A stretch of 14,299 bases of DNA from Solobacterium sp. UBA3691 (GTDB lineage: Bacteria; Bacillota_I; Bacilli_A; Erysipelotrichales; Erysipelotrichaceae): NCBI GenBank assembly GCA_002372175.1, contig DFIS01000036.1:1-14299 (forward strand), in the 5' to 3' direction. The position numbers were made by a program, and so were the translations under genes. The notes below the pieces were generated by a model. That model had not been told where the DNA came from. It saw only the letters and a list, made by a program, of their open reading frames with translations, and did no database searches. Positions within the stretch are counted from its first letter, which is position 1, and each line of letters opens with the position of its first letter. Positions 6,680 to 14,299 of the stretch are shown one piece after another.

Positions 6680-8656
6680 TCAGTTTTCTGCTTTCAGTTC
6701 GAAGACCATATCCCGGAGTTCGGCAGCTCTTTCGAAGTCCAGAAGTCTTGCGGCTTCCTTCATCTCCTTCTCCAGATTCTCGATCATGCGCTGGCGTTCC
6801 TTCTTGCCCATCTTGTTCTTGCGGGACATGTACTTGGCAGCCATTTCCTTTGTCTCAACACCGCGGATTGCTTCTTCCACAGGCTTGATGACCGTCTTCG
6901 GCGTAATGCCGTGCACGCGGTTGTACTCCTCCTGGATCGCTCTGCGTCTGTTTGTCTCATCGATTGCCGTACGCATGGAATCGGTGATCTCATCCGCATA
7001 CATGTATACTTCACCGTTGGCATTTCTCGCACAGCGTCCGATCGTCTGGATCAGAGAGCGTGAACTTCTCAGGAACCCTTCCTTATCCGCATCCAGGATA
7101 CAGATCAGGGATACCTCGGGAATATCCAGACCTTCTCTCAGCAGGTTGATACCGACAAGGATATCGGTCTTGCCAAGACGCAGGCTGCGGATGATCTCCG
7201 TACGTTCAAGTGTCTTTGTCTCATGGTGCAGATATGATACTTTATAGCTTCGCTCCTTCAGGTAAGCTGTCAGGTCCTCTGCCATTCTTACCGTCAGGGT
7301 CGTGATCAGTATCCTCTCGTTTCGTTCAATACGTTTATCGATCGCCTCGCAGATATCATCGATCTGTCCGCGGGTAGGCTTGACCGTGATCTTCGGGTCA
7401 ACGAGTCCCGTAGGACGGATGACCTGTTCAACGACATGATGATCTACTCTGTTCAGTTCATAATCACCGGGTGTGGCACTGCAGTAGACGACCTGATTGA
7501 TCATACTTTCGAATTCATCGAATTTCATCGGTCTGTTGTCGATCGCACTGGGCAGACGGAAACCGTAGTCCACCAGTGTCACCTTGCGCTGATGATCTCC
7601 GTTGTACATACCGCGGATCTGCGGGATCGATACATGCGATTCATCTACGAATAACAGATAATCCTCGGGAAAATAATCAAACAGGTTATACGGTCTCTCC
7701 CCGGGCTTTCTGCCGTCGATATGCATCGAATAGTTCTCAATGCCGGCACAGTATCCGTTCTCCCGTAATGACTCGATATCAAAGCGTGTACGCTGTTCCA
7801 GACGTTCCTTCTCCAGCAGTTTGCCTTCCTTCTCAAAGTACTGCAGTCTTTCCTCCAGCTCTGCCTCGATATCATCACACGCCCGCATCATCGTCTCCTT
7901 ACTGCGTGCATACCCGGTAGCCGGGAAGATATTGTAGAACTGATATGCCTGGATCGTATGTCCGGTAAGAGGATCAACTTCACTGATCCTGTCGATCTCA
8001 TCTCCGAAGAGTTCAATACGGATATTGAACTGATCGGTGTAGGCAGGAGTTACCTCAATAACATCTCCCCTGACCCTGATCGTACCCCTGGCCTGATCCA
8101 TATCATTGCGGGTATACTGTCTGTCGATAAACTTTCTTAACAGAGCATTTCTCTCTACTGTCTCACCGACTCTGATCGTAAAGAACATATCCCGGTACTG
8201 CTTCGGATCACTTGCGGCATAGATGCACGCTACCGAGGCAACGATGATCGTATCCCTGCGCTCCGAGATCGAGTTGATCGCCGACTCCCTGAACATATCC
8301 AGTTCTTCGTTGATCGCCGCCGTCTTCTCGATATACATGTCATTCTTCGGCATGTACGCTTCCGGCTGATAGTAATCAAAGTTTGAGACAAAGTATTCCA
8401 CACGGTTATGCGGGAAGAGCTCCTTGAACTCGGAGTACAGCTGTCCGGCCAGCGTCTTGTTGTGGGAAAAGATCAGAGTGGGACGGTTTACCTCTGCGAT
8501 GATATTGGCCATCGTAAAAGTCTTACCGGTGCCGGTAGCACCTTCCAGTACCTGTTCCTTCTTTCCTGCCCGGATGCCTTCCACCAGCTGGCGGATCGCT
8601 TCCGGCTGATCCCCTGTCGGCTTAAACGGAGAGACCAGCTCAAACTTCTCACTCAT
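6680..8656 (-). CDS. uvrB: Excinuclease ABC subunit B
   Basis: UvrB is the damage-verification helicase of nucleotide excision repair: loaded by UvrA, it opens DNA at bulky lesions and recruits UvrC for incision. All hallmarks are present in 658 residues, the usual length. These are the N-terminal FKPTGDQPEAI, Walker A GATGTGKT (39-46), the beta-hairpin with tyrosines in FDYYQPEAY (93-101), the DESH box (338-341), helicase motif IV-VI elements including GREG-like INLLREGLDIPE and QTIGRCARN (537-545), and a C-terminal UVR domain (about 617-652; LLDFERAAELRD) that contacts UvrC. The ATG overlaps the end of the S41 protease gene by 8 bases, with GAGGAG 7 bases upstream, so the two are cotranscribed and probably coupled. 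A terminator follows directly; uvrA, often the next gene in Firmicutes, is not there. Confidence 0.98.
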   Translation of the reverse strand: MSEKFELVSPFKPTGDQPEAIRQLVEGIRAGKKEQVLEGATGTGKTFTMANIIAEVNRPTLIFSHNKTLAGQLYSEFKELFPHNRVEYFVSNFDYYQPEAYMPKNDMYIEKTAAINEELDMFRESAINSISERRDTIIVASVACIYAASDPKQYRDMFFTIRVGETVERNALLRKFIDRQYTRNDMDQARGTIRVRGDVIEVTPAYTDQFNIRIELFGDEIDRISEVDPLTGHTIQAYQFYNIFPATGYARSKETMMRACDDIEAELEERLQYFEKEGKLLEKERLEQRTRFDIESLRENGYCAGIENYSMHIDGRKPGERPYNLFDYFPEDYLLFVDESHVSIPQIRGMYNGDHQRKVTLVDYGFRLPSAIDNRPMKFDEFESMINQVVYCSATPGDYELNRVDHHVVEQVIRPTGLVDPKITVKPTRGQIDDICEAIDKRIERNERILITTLTVRMAEDLTAYLKERSYKVSYLHHETKTLERTEIIRSLRLGKTDILVGINLLREGLDIPEVSLICILDADKEGFLRSSRSLIQTIGRCARNANGEVYMYADEITDSMRTAIDETNRRRAIQEEYNRVHGITPKTVIKPVEEAIRGVETKEMAAKYMSRKNKMGKKERQRMIENLEKEMKEAARLLDFERAAELRDMVFELKAEN

Positions 8657-10160
8657 GCAGCAGCTCCTCTGCCTTCATCAGCACATTGTCATGTATCTTG
8701 GAGGTATTCCAGTCGTAGATCACAGCTGCGATCAGACTGTTGTATGTAGGTCTGTCAAGGATACCGTTTTCCTCAAGTCCGCGCTCCTGCTGGAAGGCAG
8801 TGATCACTTCCTGCATATGCGAGGAGAAATACCCGTCTGTACGTTCGATCGGATACCCGAGGTAGTCCAGAGCCAGCTGAGCAATACGGTTATATTCACT
8901 GACACTGTCATAGGCAGTGCTGCTGCCCTCTTCCATATCCGGGAACAGTGCTTTTAATACCGGATGCAGTTCGACCTTGTAATCCGGTTCAATACCGACA
9001 TGATTGACCCAGACATCATTGGGCGATACCCACTTGCCGGTCGTATATTTCAGTGCCGAACGGTCACTGAATGTATAGGTGATCTGTACGGTTCCCTTAC
9101 CGTATGTTGTTGAACCTACGGTTCTGACATCATCGCGGTTCTCGGTCAGTGCCAGCGTAAAGACTTCCGAAGCACTGGCGGTATCACTGTCCACAAGCAG
9201 GATGATCTCTCCTTCTTCCCACAGCTGCCCGCCGGTTGCCTTCAGGACCTCTTCACTGCCGTCTGCGTAGACCTGCTTCATCAGCACGGTATTCTTCGGC
9301 ACAAACAGACTTGCGACTTTGCGCAGAGCTTCCAGATAGCCGCCGCCGTTGCCGCGCAGATCTATGATCAGCTTCTCTGCACCCTGTGCGATCAGGTCGT
9401 TCAGGTATGTCGACATCTCATCACCGGTCGTTTCGCCAAACTGCATGATCTCGATATATCCGGTCTTCTCTTCGAGCATTTCCCCGAAGACGGTCACGTT
9501 GATCGCCCGGCGCGGTATCGAGATATGTACTGTCTCATCACCGCGGATAAAATCGATCTCGACGCTTGTATTCTCACTGCCTCTGACCATCTCCGTGACC
9601 TCTGTCGAAGTCAGATCATCGACGACAACACCATCCACGATATGGATGCGGTCACCGGGCAGGACACCTGCCTCTTCCGCCGGCGAGCCCTTGAATACAC
9701 GCTCCACCATGTGAATACCATCACCGGTAGAGAAATACTGTACACCGATACCGACAAAGTTGCGGTTGATCGTCTGCATGAAGGTCTCCGTCTCTTCTTT
9801 GGACATATATTCCGTATGCGGATCTTCCTCATTGGTGGTCATGCCGGTCAGAGCCTGATCCAGCATTCTGCCTTCGGGATCTTCGATCTCCGACGCAAAG
9901 AACCATTCCTTCGTCATGATACGCATGGCTTCATCAAACTTCGCCGTATTACCGCCGGTACCGGGAAGCACTCTTCTGCGCATACTCCAGGCAAGACCGC
10001 CCAGAAGACCGCAGAGGATCGCCAGTATGTAGATCAGGATCATCAGATGTTTATGTTCACGGCGAAGTGTCTTCATCTCCACCTCATCCGGCCACTGATG
10101 CCGTTCTACCTGCAGATGGATCACTTCTTCCTCTTCTTTGTTTTTTACTTCTTCACTCAT
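8649..10160 (-). CDS. Membrane-anchored S41 (Ctp-type) protease with peptidoglycan-binding-like domain
   Basis: This serine protease of the C-terminal-processing family acts outside the membrane. It has 503 residues. A charged cytoplasmic tail (1-38) leads to one TM segment (about 39-58; LMILIYILAILCGLLGGLAW). A PDZ domain follows (about 133-207, with GIGVQYF and SPAEEAGVLPGD). The S41 catalytic domain has LIIDLRGNGGG (264-274), TASASE (327-332) with probable nucleophile S329, and TYGKGTVQ with general-base K355. A C-terminal PG_binding_1-like module (about 421-483; ITAFQQERGLEENGILD) should hold it near the wall. Family members such as B. subtilis CtpB cleave signalling proteins between membrane and wall; the substrate here is unknown. 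A ctp gene near uvrB is also the arrangement in Bacillus. Start: ATG with GAGGT 6 bases upstream and an extended -10 nearby. Confidence 0.95.
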   Translation of the reverse strand: MSEEVKNKEEEEVIHLQVERHQWPDEVEMKTLRREHKHLMILIYILAILCGLLGGLAWSMRRRVLPGTGGNTAKFDEAMRIMTKEWFFASEIEDPEGRMLDQALTGMTTNEEDPHTEYMSKEETETFMQTINRNFVGIGVQYFSTGDGIHMVERVFKGSPAEEAGVLPGDRIHIVDGVVVDDLTSTEVTEMVRGSENTSVEIDFIRGDETVHISIPRRAINVTVFGEMLEEKTGYIEIMQFGETTGDEMSTYLNDLIAQGAEKLIIDLRGNGGGYLEALRKVASLFVPKNTVLMKQVYADGSEEVLKATGGQLWEEGEIILLVDSDTASASEVFTLALTENRDDVRTVGSTTYGKGTVQITYTFSDRSALKYTTGKWVSPNDVWVNHVGIEPDYKVELHPVLKALFPDMEEGSSTAYDSVSEYNRIAQLALDYLGYPIERTDGYFSSHMQEVITAFQQERGLEENGILDRPTYNSLIAAVIYDWNTSKIHDNVLMKAEELLHE

Positions 10161-10185
10161 AGCGGACCTCGCTCAATACTTACCT

Positions 10186-10194
10186 ATTATATCA
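10186..10194 (-). promoter_or_regulatory. Extended -10 promoter for the S41 protease-uvrB operon
   Basis: TGATATAAT on the minus strand is a perfect TGN-TATAAT extended -10, about 26 bases before the protease ATG, giving a leader near 20 bases. No good -35 is present at the standard distance, which extended -10 promoters can tolerate. It sits back to back with the alr promoter. Confidence 0.55.
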
Positions 10195-10250
10195 GAGTTA
10201 CCGCCTCTTCCCAGTACAATCACAGGATGATATACACGGTAATTCAGGTA

Positions 10251-10256
10251 TATAAT
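10251..10256 (+). promoter_or_regulatory. Possible -10 element for alr
   Basis: A perfect TATAAT lies 24 bases before the alr ATG, giving a leader of about 18 bases. The -35 region is poor (TGATAT at 17 bases). The divergent -10 of the protease operon is about 60 bases away, so the two promoters share the 120-base gap 10161-10280. Confidence 0.45.
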
Positions 10257-10280
10257 AGTCGTGGAAAACGAGGAAAGACA

Positions 10281-11363
10281 ATGTACAGAAAAACATGGCT
10301 GGAGATCGATACTGACAAGATCCGGCACAACATAGAGATCCTGCGCAGACACAGCGGGAAAGAACTGATGGCTGTCCTGAAAGCCAATGCCTACGGGGCC
10401 GGAGATATCGGTGTCCTGCATGCGGTCAGAGCTGCAGGCATACACAAGATCGCTGTCTCATCACTGGAAGAAGCCCTGCACATGCGCAGATATGGTGATG
10501 AGGATATCCTGATCCTGGGACCGGTCGCTCCTGAGCATGCCGGAATCTGTATAGAAAACAGGATCACGATCCCCGCGTATGACATGGCGATGATCAAAGC
10601 CCTGCCTGATGACTGTACAGGTCTCAAGGTACATATCAAGGCAGATACAGGCATGAACCGGATCGGTCTCGATAACCTGAAGGATATCCAGGAGGCAATA
10701 CGCATCCTGCAAGAGAAGCACGCAGATGTTGAGGGTATCTTCACCCACTTCGCTACAGCCGACAGTGATCTGGAATATACCGAGATCCAGTTTGACAAGT
10801 TCTCGCACTTTGTCAGACACTGCGGATATGACTTCAGGTATATCCATTGCGACAACTCGGCAGCCACGATGGACTTTCAGGATGATCTGAGCAACCTCTG
10901 CCGTATCGGTATTGCCATGTACGGTATACCGCAGGGAGAACTGCAGCACGCTGTCAGTTTCCATACAGCCATTGCCATGGTCAAGAAAGTCAGACGCGGT
11001 GAAACGATCAGCTACGGCACGACATATACCGCCCAGCAGGACGAATGGATCGCCACCCTGCCTGTCGGTTATGCGGACGGACTGCTCAGAGCCAACCAGG
11101 GCAGACATCTCCTTGTGAACGGAGAGCTCTGCGAGATCGTCGGCAGAGTATGCATGGACCAGTGCATGATCAGACTTCCGCAGGAATATCCTGTCGGAAC
11201 ACCTGCAGAGATCTTCGGTGAACATATTTCTGTGGAAGACATGGCTGAAGACCTGCATACGATCCCCTATGAGATCTTTACCGGCATTTCCGACCGTGTC
11301 ACCAGGATCTATCTGGACAATGGTACAAAAAAAGAGTATCACTTCCGTTTTGACGGCAAATAA
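10281..11363 (+). CDS. alr: Alanine racemase
   Basis: Alr is a PLP enzyme that interconverts L- and D-alanine and supplies D-Ala for peptidoglycan. The 360 residues are slightly below the common 370-390. The PLP lysine is K34 in AVLKANAYG, and the catalytic tyrosine from the partner subunit is Y245 in ISYGTTY. The second conserved Tyr is in PVGYADG, and the CMDQ motif (291-294) lines the active site. HFATADSD and RIGIAMYG are also typical. The reading frame is open far upstream, opposite the protease gene. I chose the ATG at 10281 because MYRKTWLEID is the normal family N-terminus and GAGGAAAG precedes it by 3-4 bases. It is a single-gene unit, divergent from the protease and convergent with rpoC, closed by a strong hairpin. 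It could act in catabolism as well, but as the only racemase seen here the biosynthetic role is favoured. Confidence 0.97.
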   Translation: MYRKTWLEIDTDKIRHNIEILRRHSGKELMAVLKANAYGAGDIGVLHAVRAAGIHKIAVSSLEEALHMRRYGDEDILILGPVAPEHAGICIENRITIPAYDMAMIKALPDDCTGLKVHIKADTGMNRIGLDNLKDIQEAIRILQEKHADVEGIFTHFATADSDLEYTEIQFDKFSHFVRHCGYDFRYIHCDNSAATMDFQDDLSNLCRIGIAMYGIPQGELQHAVSFHTAIAMVKKVRRGETISYGTTYTAQQDEWIATLPVGYADGLLRANQGRHLLVNGELCEIVGRVCMDQCMIRLPQEYPVGTPAEIFGEHISVEDMAEDLHTIPYEIFTGISDRVTRIYLDNGTKKEYHFRFDGK

Positions 11364-11382
11364 TACTCTCCTGTAAATAAAC

Positions 11383-11414
11383 ATATCCCCTGAGGTACCT
11401 GCCTCAGGGGATAT
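11383..11414. terminator. Strong bidirectional terminator between alr and rpoC
   Basis: A perfect 13-bp stem (ATATCCCCTGAGG with its complement) closes a 6-base loop, followed by TTTAGTT on the plus strand and GTTTATTT on the minus strand. It lies 19 bases past the alr stop and 5 bases past the rpoC stop, so it probably ends both alr and the rpoB-rpoC transcript. Confidence 0.9.
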
Positions 11415-11419
11415 TTTAG

Positions 11420-14299
11420 TTATCCAAGGAATTCTTCCAGACTCTCTGCCAGATCACCGGCAGGTGCTTTATCCTCACCGTTGCTGTCGGCAGGGTTCTT
11501 CACCGCTGTCGCTTCCGCCAGCAGTCTTGCCTTTTCGCGGCGCTGTGCTTTTAACTGCTCAGCACGGGCAACGATCTTACGCGTTGTCTCACGCTCATAG
11601 TCAGGACGTCCTGTACCGGCAGGAATCAGCTTACCGATAATGACATTCTCCTTCAGACCTGTCAGGGTATCGACTTTACCCTTGACAGCAGCCTCGGTCA
11701 GGACACGTGTTGTCTCCTGGAAGGAAGCAGCTGACAGGAAGGAATCCGTCTCAACCGCAGACTTGGAGATACCAAGCAGTAACGGCTTGAACTCTGCAGG
11801 CTGTCTGCCGGGATTCTCATCATCATTGAGGATATCATTGTTGATGGCATTCATCCTCGCGAGGCTCAGACTCTGTCCGACACTCAGACCGGAATCACCG
11901 CCGTCCGTAACGATGACCTTCCTCAGCATCTGCTTGATCATAACTTCAAGGTGCTTATCGGAGATATCGATGGACTGTGAGGAGTATACACGCTTGACTT
12001 CTTTCAGGATGTACTCTTCGACCGGACGAACGCTTGCGACATCAAGCAGTTCCTTCGGTGCGATCGTACCTTCTGTCAGAGGTTCACCGGCATAGACCTT
12101 GGATCCGACCTTCAGATCAGACTTGACCGGCTGTGTCAGGTCACACTTATGTTCAACGACTTCAGCTTCATCGTTATCACGGGCTCTGACCACTGTAATG
12201 ATCATACCCTGATGATTCTCCTGTTCACGGATATCCGTGACTTCACCGTTGATCTTGGCAATGACCGCAACACGTTTCGGTGTACGGGCTTCGAAGAGTT
12301 CTTCAACTCTCGGCAGACCCTGTGTGATATCACCGGAGTTGTTCGCAACACCGCCGGTGTGGAAGTTACGCATGGTCAGCTGAGTACCGGGCTCACCGAT
12401 TGCCTGAGCAGCCATGACACCGATCGCTTCACCTGTCTCTACAGGCTTGCCGGTAGCCATGTTCTTACCATAGCACTTGCAGCAGATACCATCCTCACAT
12501 GTACATGTGAAGACATTTCTGATATATGCTCTGGTAACGCCGGCATCGACGACCTTCTTGGCCAGATCATCCGTGATGTAGGAATCCGCATCAACGATGA
12601 CTTCACCGGTCTTCGGATCAACGATCTCCGTACGTGTGTAACGTCCGGCAATTCTGTCATAGAAGCTCTCGATCACAGAGTTGTTTCTCTCATCGAGCAG
12701 GCTCTCTACGAGGTAGCCTTCGGATGTACCGCAGTCTTCCTCGGTGATGATGACTTCCTGAGCAACATCGACCAGACGTCTTGTCAGGTAACCTGATTCA
12801 GCTGTCTTTAACGCTGTATCGGTCAGACCCTTACGGACACCGTGTGTCGAGATAAAGAACTCGGATACGCTCATGCCCTCACGGAAGCAGGAGTAGATCG
12901 GAACTTCGATGATCGAAGGCTGATACTCTTTACGTGACTTGGACTGGGTAGGACGGGCCATCAGACCGCGCATACCGGCAAGCTGTGTAAAGTGGTTCTT
13001 GTTACCGCGGGCACCGGATACCGCCATCATGTTGATGGGGTTCATACGGGCCATGGAAGACATCAGTGTATCACCGACTTCGTTCTTAACACCATCCCAC
13101 AGTGTGGAGAACTTACGCTCCCACTCCTGAGGAGTAAGCAGACCTCTGTCACGCAGTGCATTCAGCTGTTCCGCCTGTGCACGTCCGGCACTGACGAGTT
13201 CCTCCTTATGAGGAGCGACACTGATATCACTCAGTGCAACCGTCATACCGGCTGTTGTTGAATACAGGTAACCCATATCCTTCAGGGCATCCAGAATATC
13301 ACTGGTACCTTCGGTCTTATACTTATCGAATACCGCAGCGATCAGATCACCGAGATTGCCCTTCTTGAATTCAGGAGCGATCTTTCGGGATGCGATCTCC
13401 TTCTTCAGTTCTGTGCCCATCGGTACAAAGTTGCTGTCCGGTGTAGCTCTCAGGGTCTCTGCATTAACAGCATTCAGATAAGGGAAATCAGCCGGGAATA
13501 CATTGTTGAAGATGATCTTTCCTACTGTTGTCAGCAGGTAGGATTCATTCTGTTTTTCCGTAAAGCCTGTCTTATGCAGGGTCTTTGCGGGAAGCGCAAT
13601 ACGTGTATGCAGATGTACGGAGCCAACCTGATAAGCCATCAGGACTTCGTTGACATCCTTGAACAGATGTCCTTCGTTGTCACCGTATCTTCTCCACTTG
13701 GCAGCCTCATTGGGCAGTCCAAGCTTCTCCAGCGTATCAGCCTTCTTGTAGAACTCCTCAGCTGTCTCTTCCATGTTCAGATAGAAGTTACCCAGAACAA
13801 GGTCCTGACCGGGAGTAACGATCGGCTTACCATCCTTAGGACCAAGGATGTTGTTAGCGCCGAGCATCAGGACTTCCGTCTCTGCACGGGCCATCTCAGA
13901 CAACGGTAAATGAACGGCCATCTGGTCACCGTCGAAGTCTGCGTTGAAGGCAGGACATACCAGCGGATGTACACGGATCGCATGTCCGTCAACCAGTTTC
14001 GGGAAGAAGGACTGGATACCCAGTCTGTGCAGTGTAGGTGCACGGTTCAGGAATACAGGGTGTTCGGCAATGACCTCTTCAACCACATCCCAGACTCTCG
14101 CATCCTGTCTTTCGATCAGCTTTTCAGCTGTCTTGGGGTTGCTGGCGATCTGCTGATTCACCAGTTCACTGATCACAAACGGCTTGTAAAGCTGAATAGC
14201 CATCTCCTTCGGGAGACCGCACTGCCACATCTTCAGATCCGGTCCGATCGCAATAACCGAACGTCCGGAGAAGTCAACACGCTTACCCAGAAGGTTCTG
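11420..14299 (-). CDS. rpoC: RNA polymerase beta' subunit, 5' end beyond window
   Basis: This is the catalytic largest subunit of RNA polymerase. The frame is open to the right edge, where it already reads NLLGKRVDFSGRSV, a conserved RpoC sequence, so the true start lies outside; 959 codons plus the stop are visible. The metal-binding active-site loop NADFDGD is at 13925-13945. The zinc site is formed by EEDCG and CTCEDGICCKCYG, with the trigger-loop sequence LTMRNFHTGGVA after it. There is no large trigger-loop insert. Two oddities appear. SGARG is preceded by Val where Asp is nearly universal, and an extra segment TQSKSRKEYQP (12917-12949) follows GLMARP in the F-loop. The C-terminus extends about 40 residues beyond what I recall for Bacillus, as a charged tail ending LEEFLG. 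rpoB is expected just upstream. A bidirectional terminator follows. Confidence 0.98.
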   Translation of the reverse strand, partial: QNLLGKRVDFSGRSVIAIGPDLKMWQCGLPKEMAIQLYKPFVISELVNQQIASNPKTAEKLIERQDARVWDVVEEVIAEHPVFLNRAPTLHRLGIQSFFPKLVDGHAIRVHPLVCPAFNADFDGDQMAVHLPLSEMARAETEVLMLGANNILGPKDGKPIVTPGQDLVLGNFYLNMEETAEEFYKKADTLEKLGLPNEAAKWRRYGDNEGHLFKDVNEVLMAYQVGSVHLHTRIALPAKTLHKTGFTEKQNESYLLTTVGKIIFNNVFPADFPYLNAVNAETLRATPDSNFVPMGTELKKEIASRKIAPEFKKGNLGDLIAAVFDKYKTEGTSDILDALKDMGYLYSTTAGMTVALSDISVAPHKEELVSAGRAQAEQLNALRDRGLLTPQEWERKFSTLWDGVKNEVGDTLMSSMARMNPINMMAVSGARGNKNHFTQLAGMRGLMARPTQSKSRKEYQPSIIEVPIYSCFREGMSVSEFFISTHGVRKGLTDTALKTAESGYLTRRLVDVAQEVIITEEDCGTSEGYLVESLLDERNNSVIESFYDRIAGRYTRTEIVDPKTGEVIVDADSYITDDLAKKVVDAGVTRAYIRNVFTCTCEDGICCKCYGKNMATGKPVETGEAIGVMAAQAIGEPGTQLTMRNFHTGGVANNSGDITQGLPRVEELFEARTPKRVAVIAKINGEVTDIREQENHQGMIITVVRARDNDEAEVVEHKCDLTQPVKSDLKVGSKVYAGEPLTEGTIAPKELLDVASVRPVEEYILKEVKRVYSSQSIDISDKHLEVMIKQMLRKVIVTDGGDSGLSVGQSLSLARMNAINNDILNDDENPGRQPAEFKPLLLGISKSAVETDSFLSAASFQETTRVLTEAAVKGKVDTLTGLKENVIIGKLIPAGTGRPDYERETTRKIVARAEQLKAQRREKARLLAEATAVKNPADSNGEDKAPAGDLAESLEEFLG

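Noticed and set aside
9525..10280. In-frame upstream extension of alr reading to a protein of about 612 residues
   Set aside because: The extension lies opposite the S41 protease gene and has no family similarity. The alr N-terminus, ribosome site and TATAAT all point to the ATG at 10281.
10461..11384. Minus-strand open frame of about 307 codons opposite alr
   Set aside because: It is antisense to a clear alanine racemase, without recognisable motifs, and would run through the terminator hairpin.
12149..12796. Plus-strand open frame of about 215 codons inside rpoC
   Set aside because: It is antisense to highly conserved RpoC sequence; it is a shadow frame without start signals or motifs.

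Overview
The window looks like chromosomal DNA of a low-GC-phylum Gram-positive bacterium (Bacillota/Firmicutes) of moderate GC content. The signs are strong AGGAGG ribosome binding sites, a lipobox lipoprotein, PASTA and peptidoglycan-binding modules, and a Firmicutes-type RpoC with no large trigger-loop insert. I lean towards a gut-type lineage such as Erysipelotrichia, but this is inference from the general look of the proteins, not a database match. No rRNA, tRNA, CRISPR array, prophage or insertion sequence is visible. Coding density is very high and no gap reaches 300 bases.

Layout, left to right. (1) Positions 1-1545, minus strand: proC (proline synthesis) followed by a zinc-ribbon membrane protein cut by the left edge. 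(2) Positions 1603-5940, minus strand: a three-gene operon encoding a kinase-less membrane PASTA protein, a MacB/FtsX-type ABC permease and its ATPase, ended by a hairpin terminator. (3) Positions 6050-6646, plus strand: a small lipoprotein, transcribed divergently from the PASTA operon. (4) A bidirectional terminator, then positions 6680-10160, minus strand: a membrane S41 (Ctp-type) protease overlapping uvrB by 8 bases. (5) Positions 10281-11363, plus strand: alr, divergent from the protease. (6) A strong bidirectional terminator, then positions 11420-14299, minus strand: most of rpoC, whose 5' end lies beyond the right edge.

Several genes act at the envelope: Alr supplies D-alanine, the S41 protease carries a peptidoglycan-binding-like module, and the PASTA protein probably senses or holds wall material outside the cell. 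The least ordinary region is the PASTA/ABC operon. The PASTA protein has no kinase or transpeptidase domain. Its extracellular part goes from four recognisable PASTA repeats to a cysteine-containing degenerate one and then to a duplicated unknown domain encoded by clearly AT-richer DNA. The second notable feature is RpoC, which has an 11-residue segment and several substitutions in the F-loop/bridge-helix region next to the polymerase active site. The rest is ordinary housekeeping.
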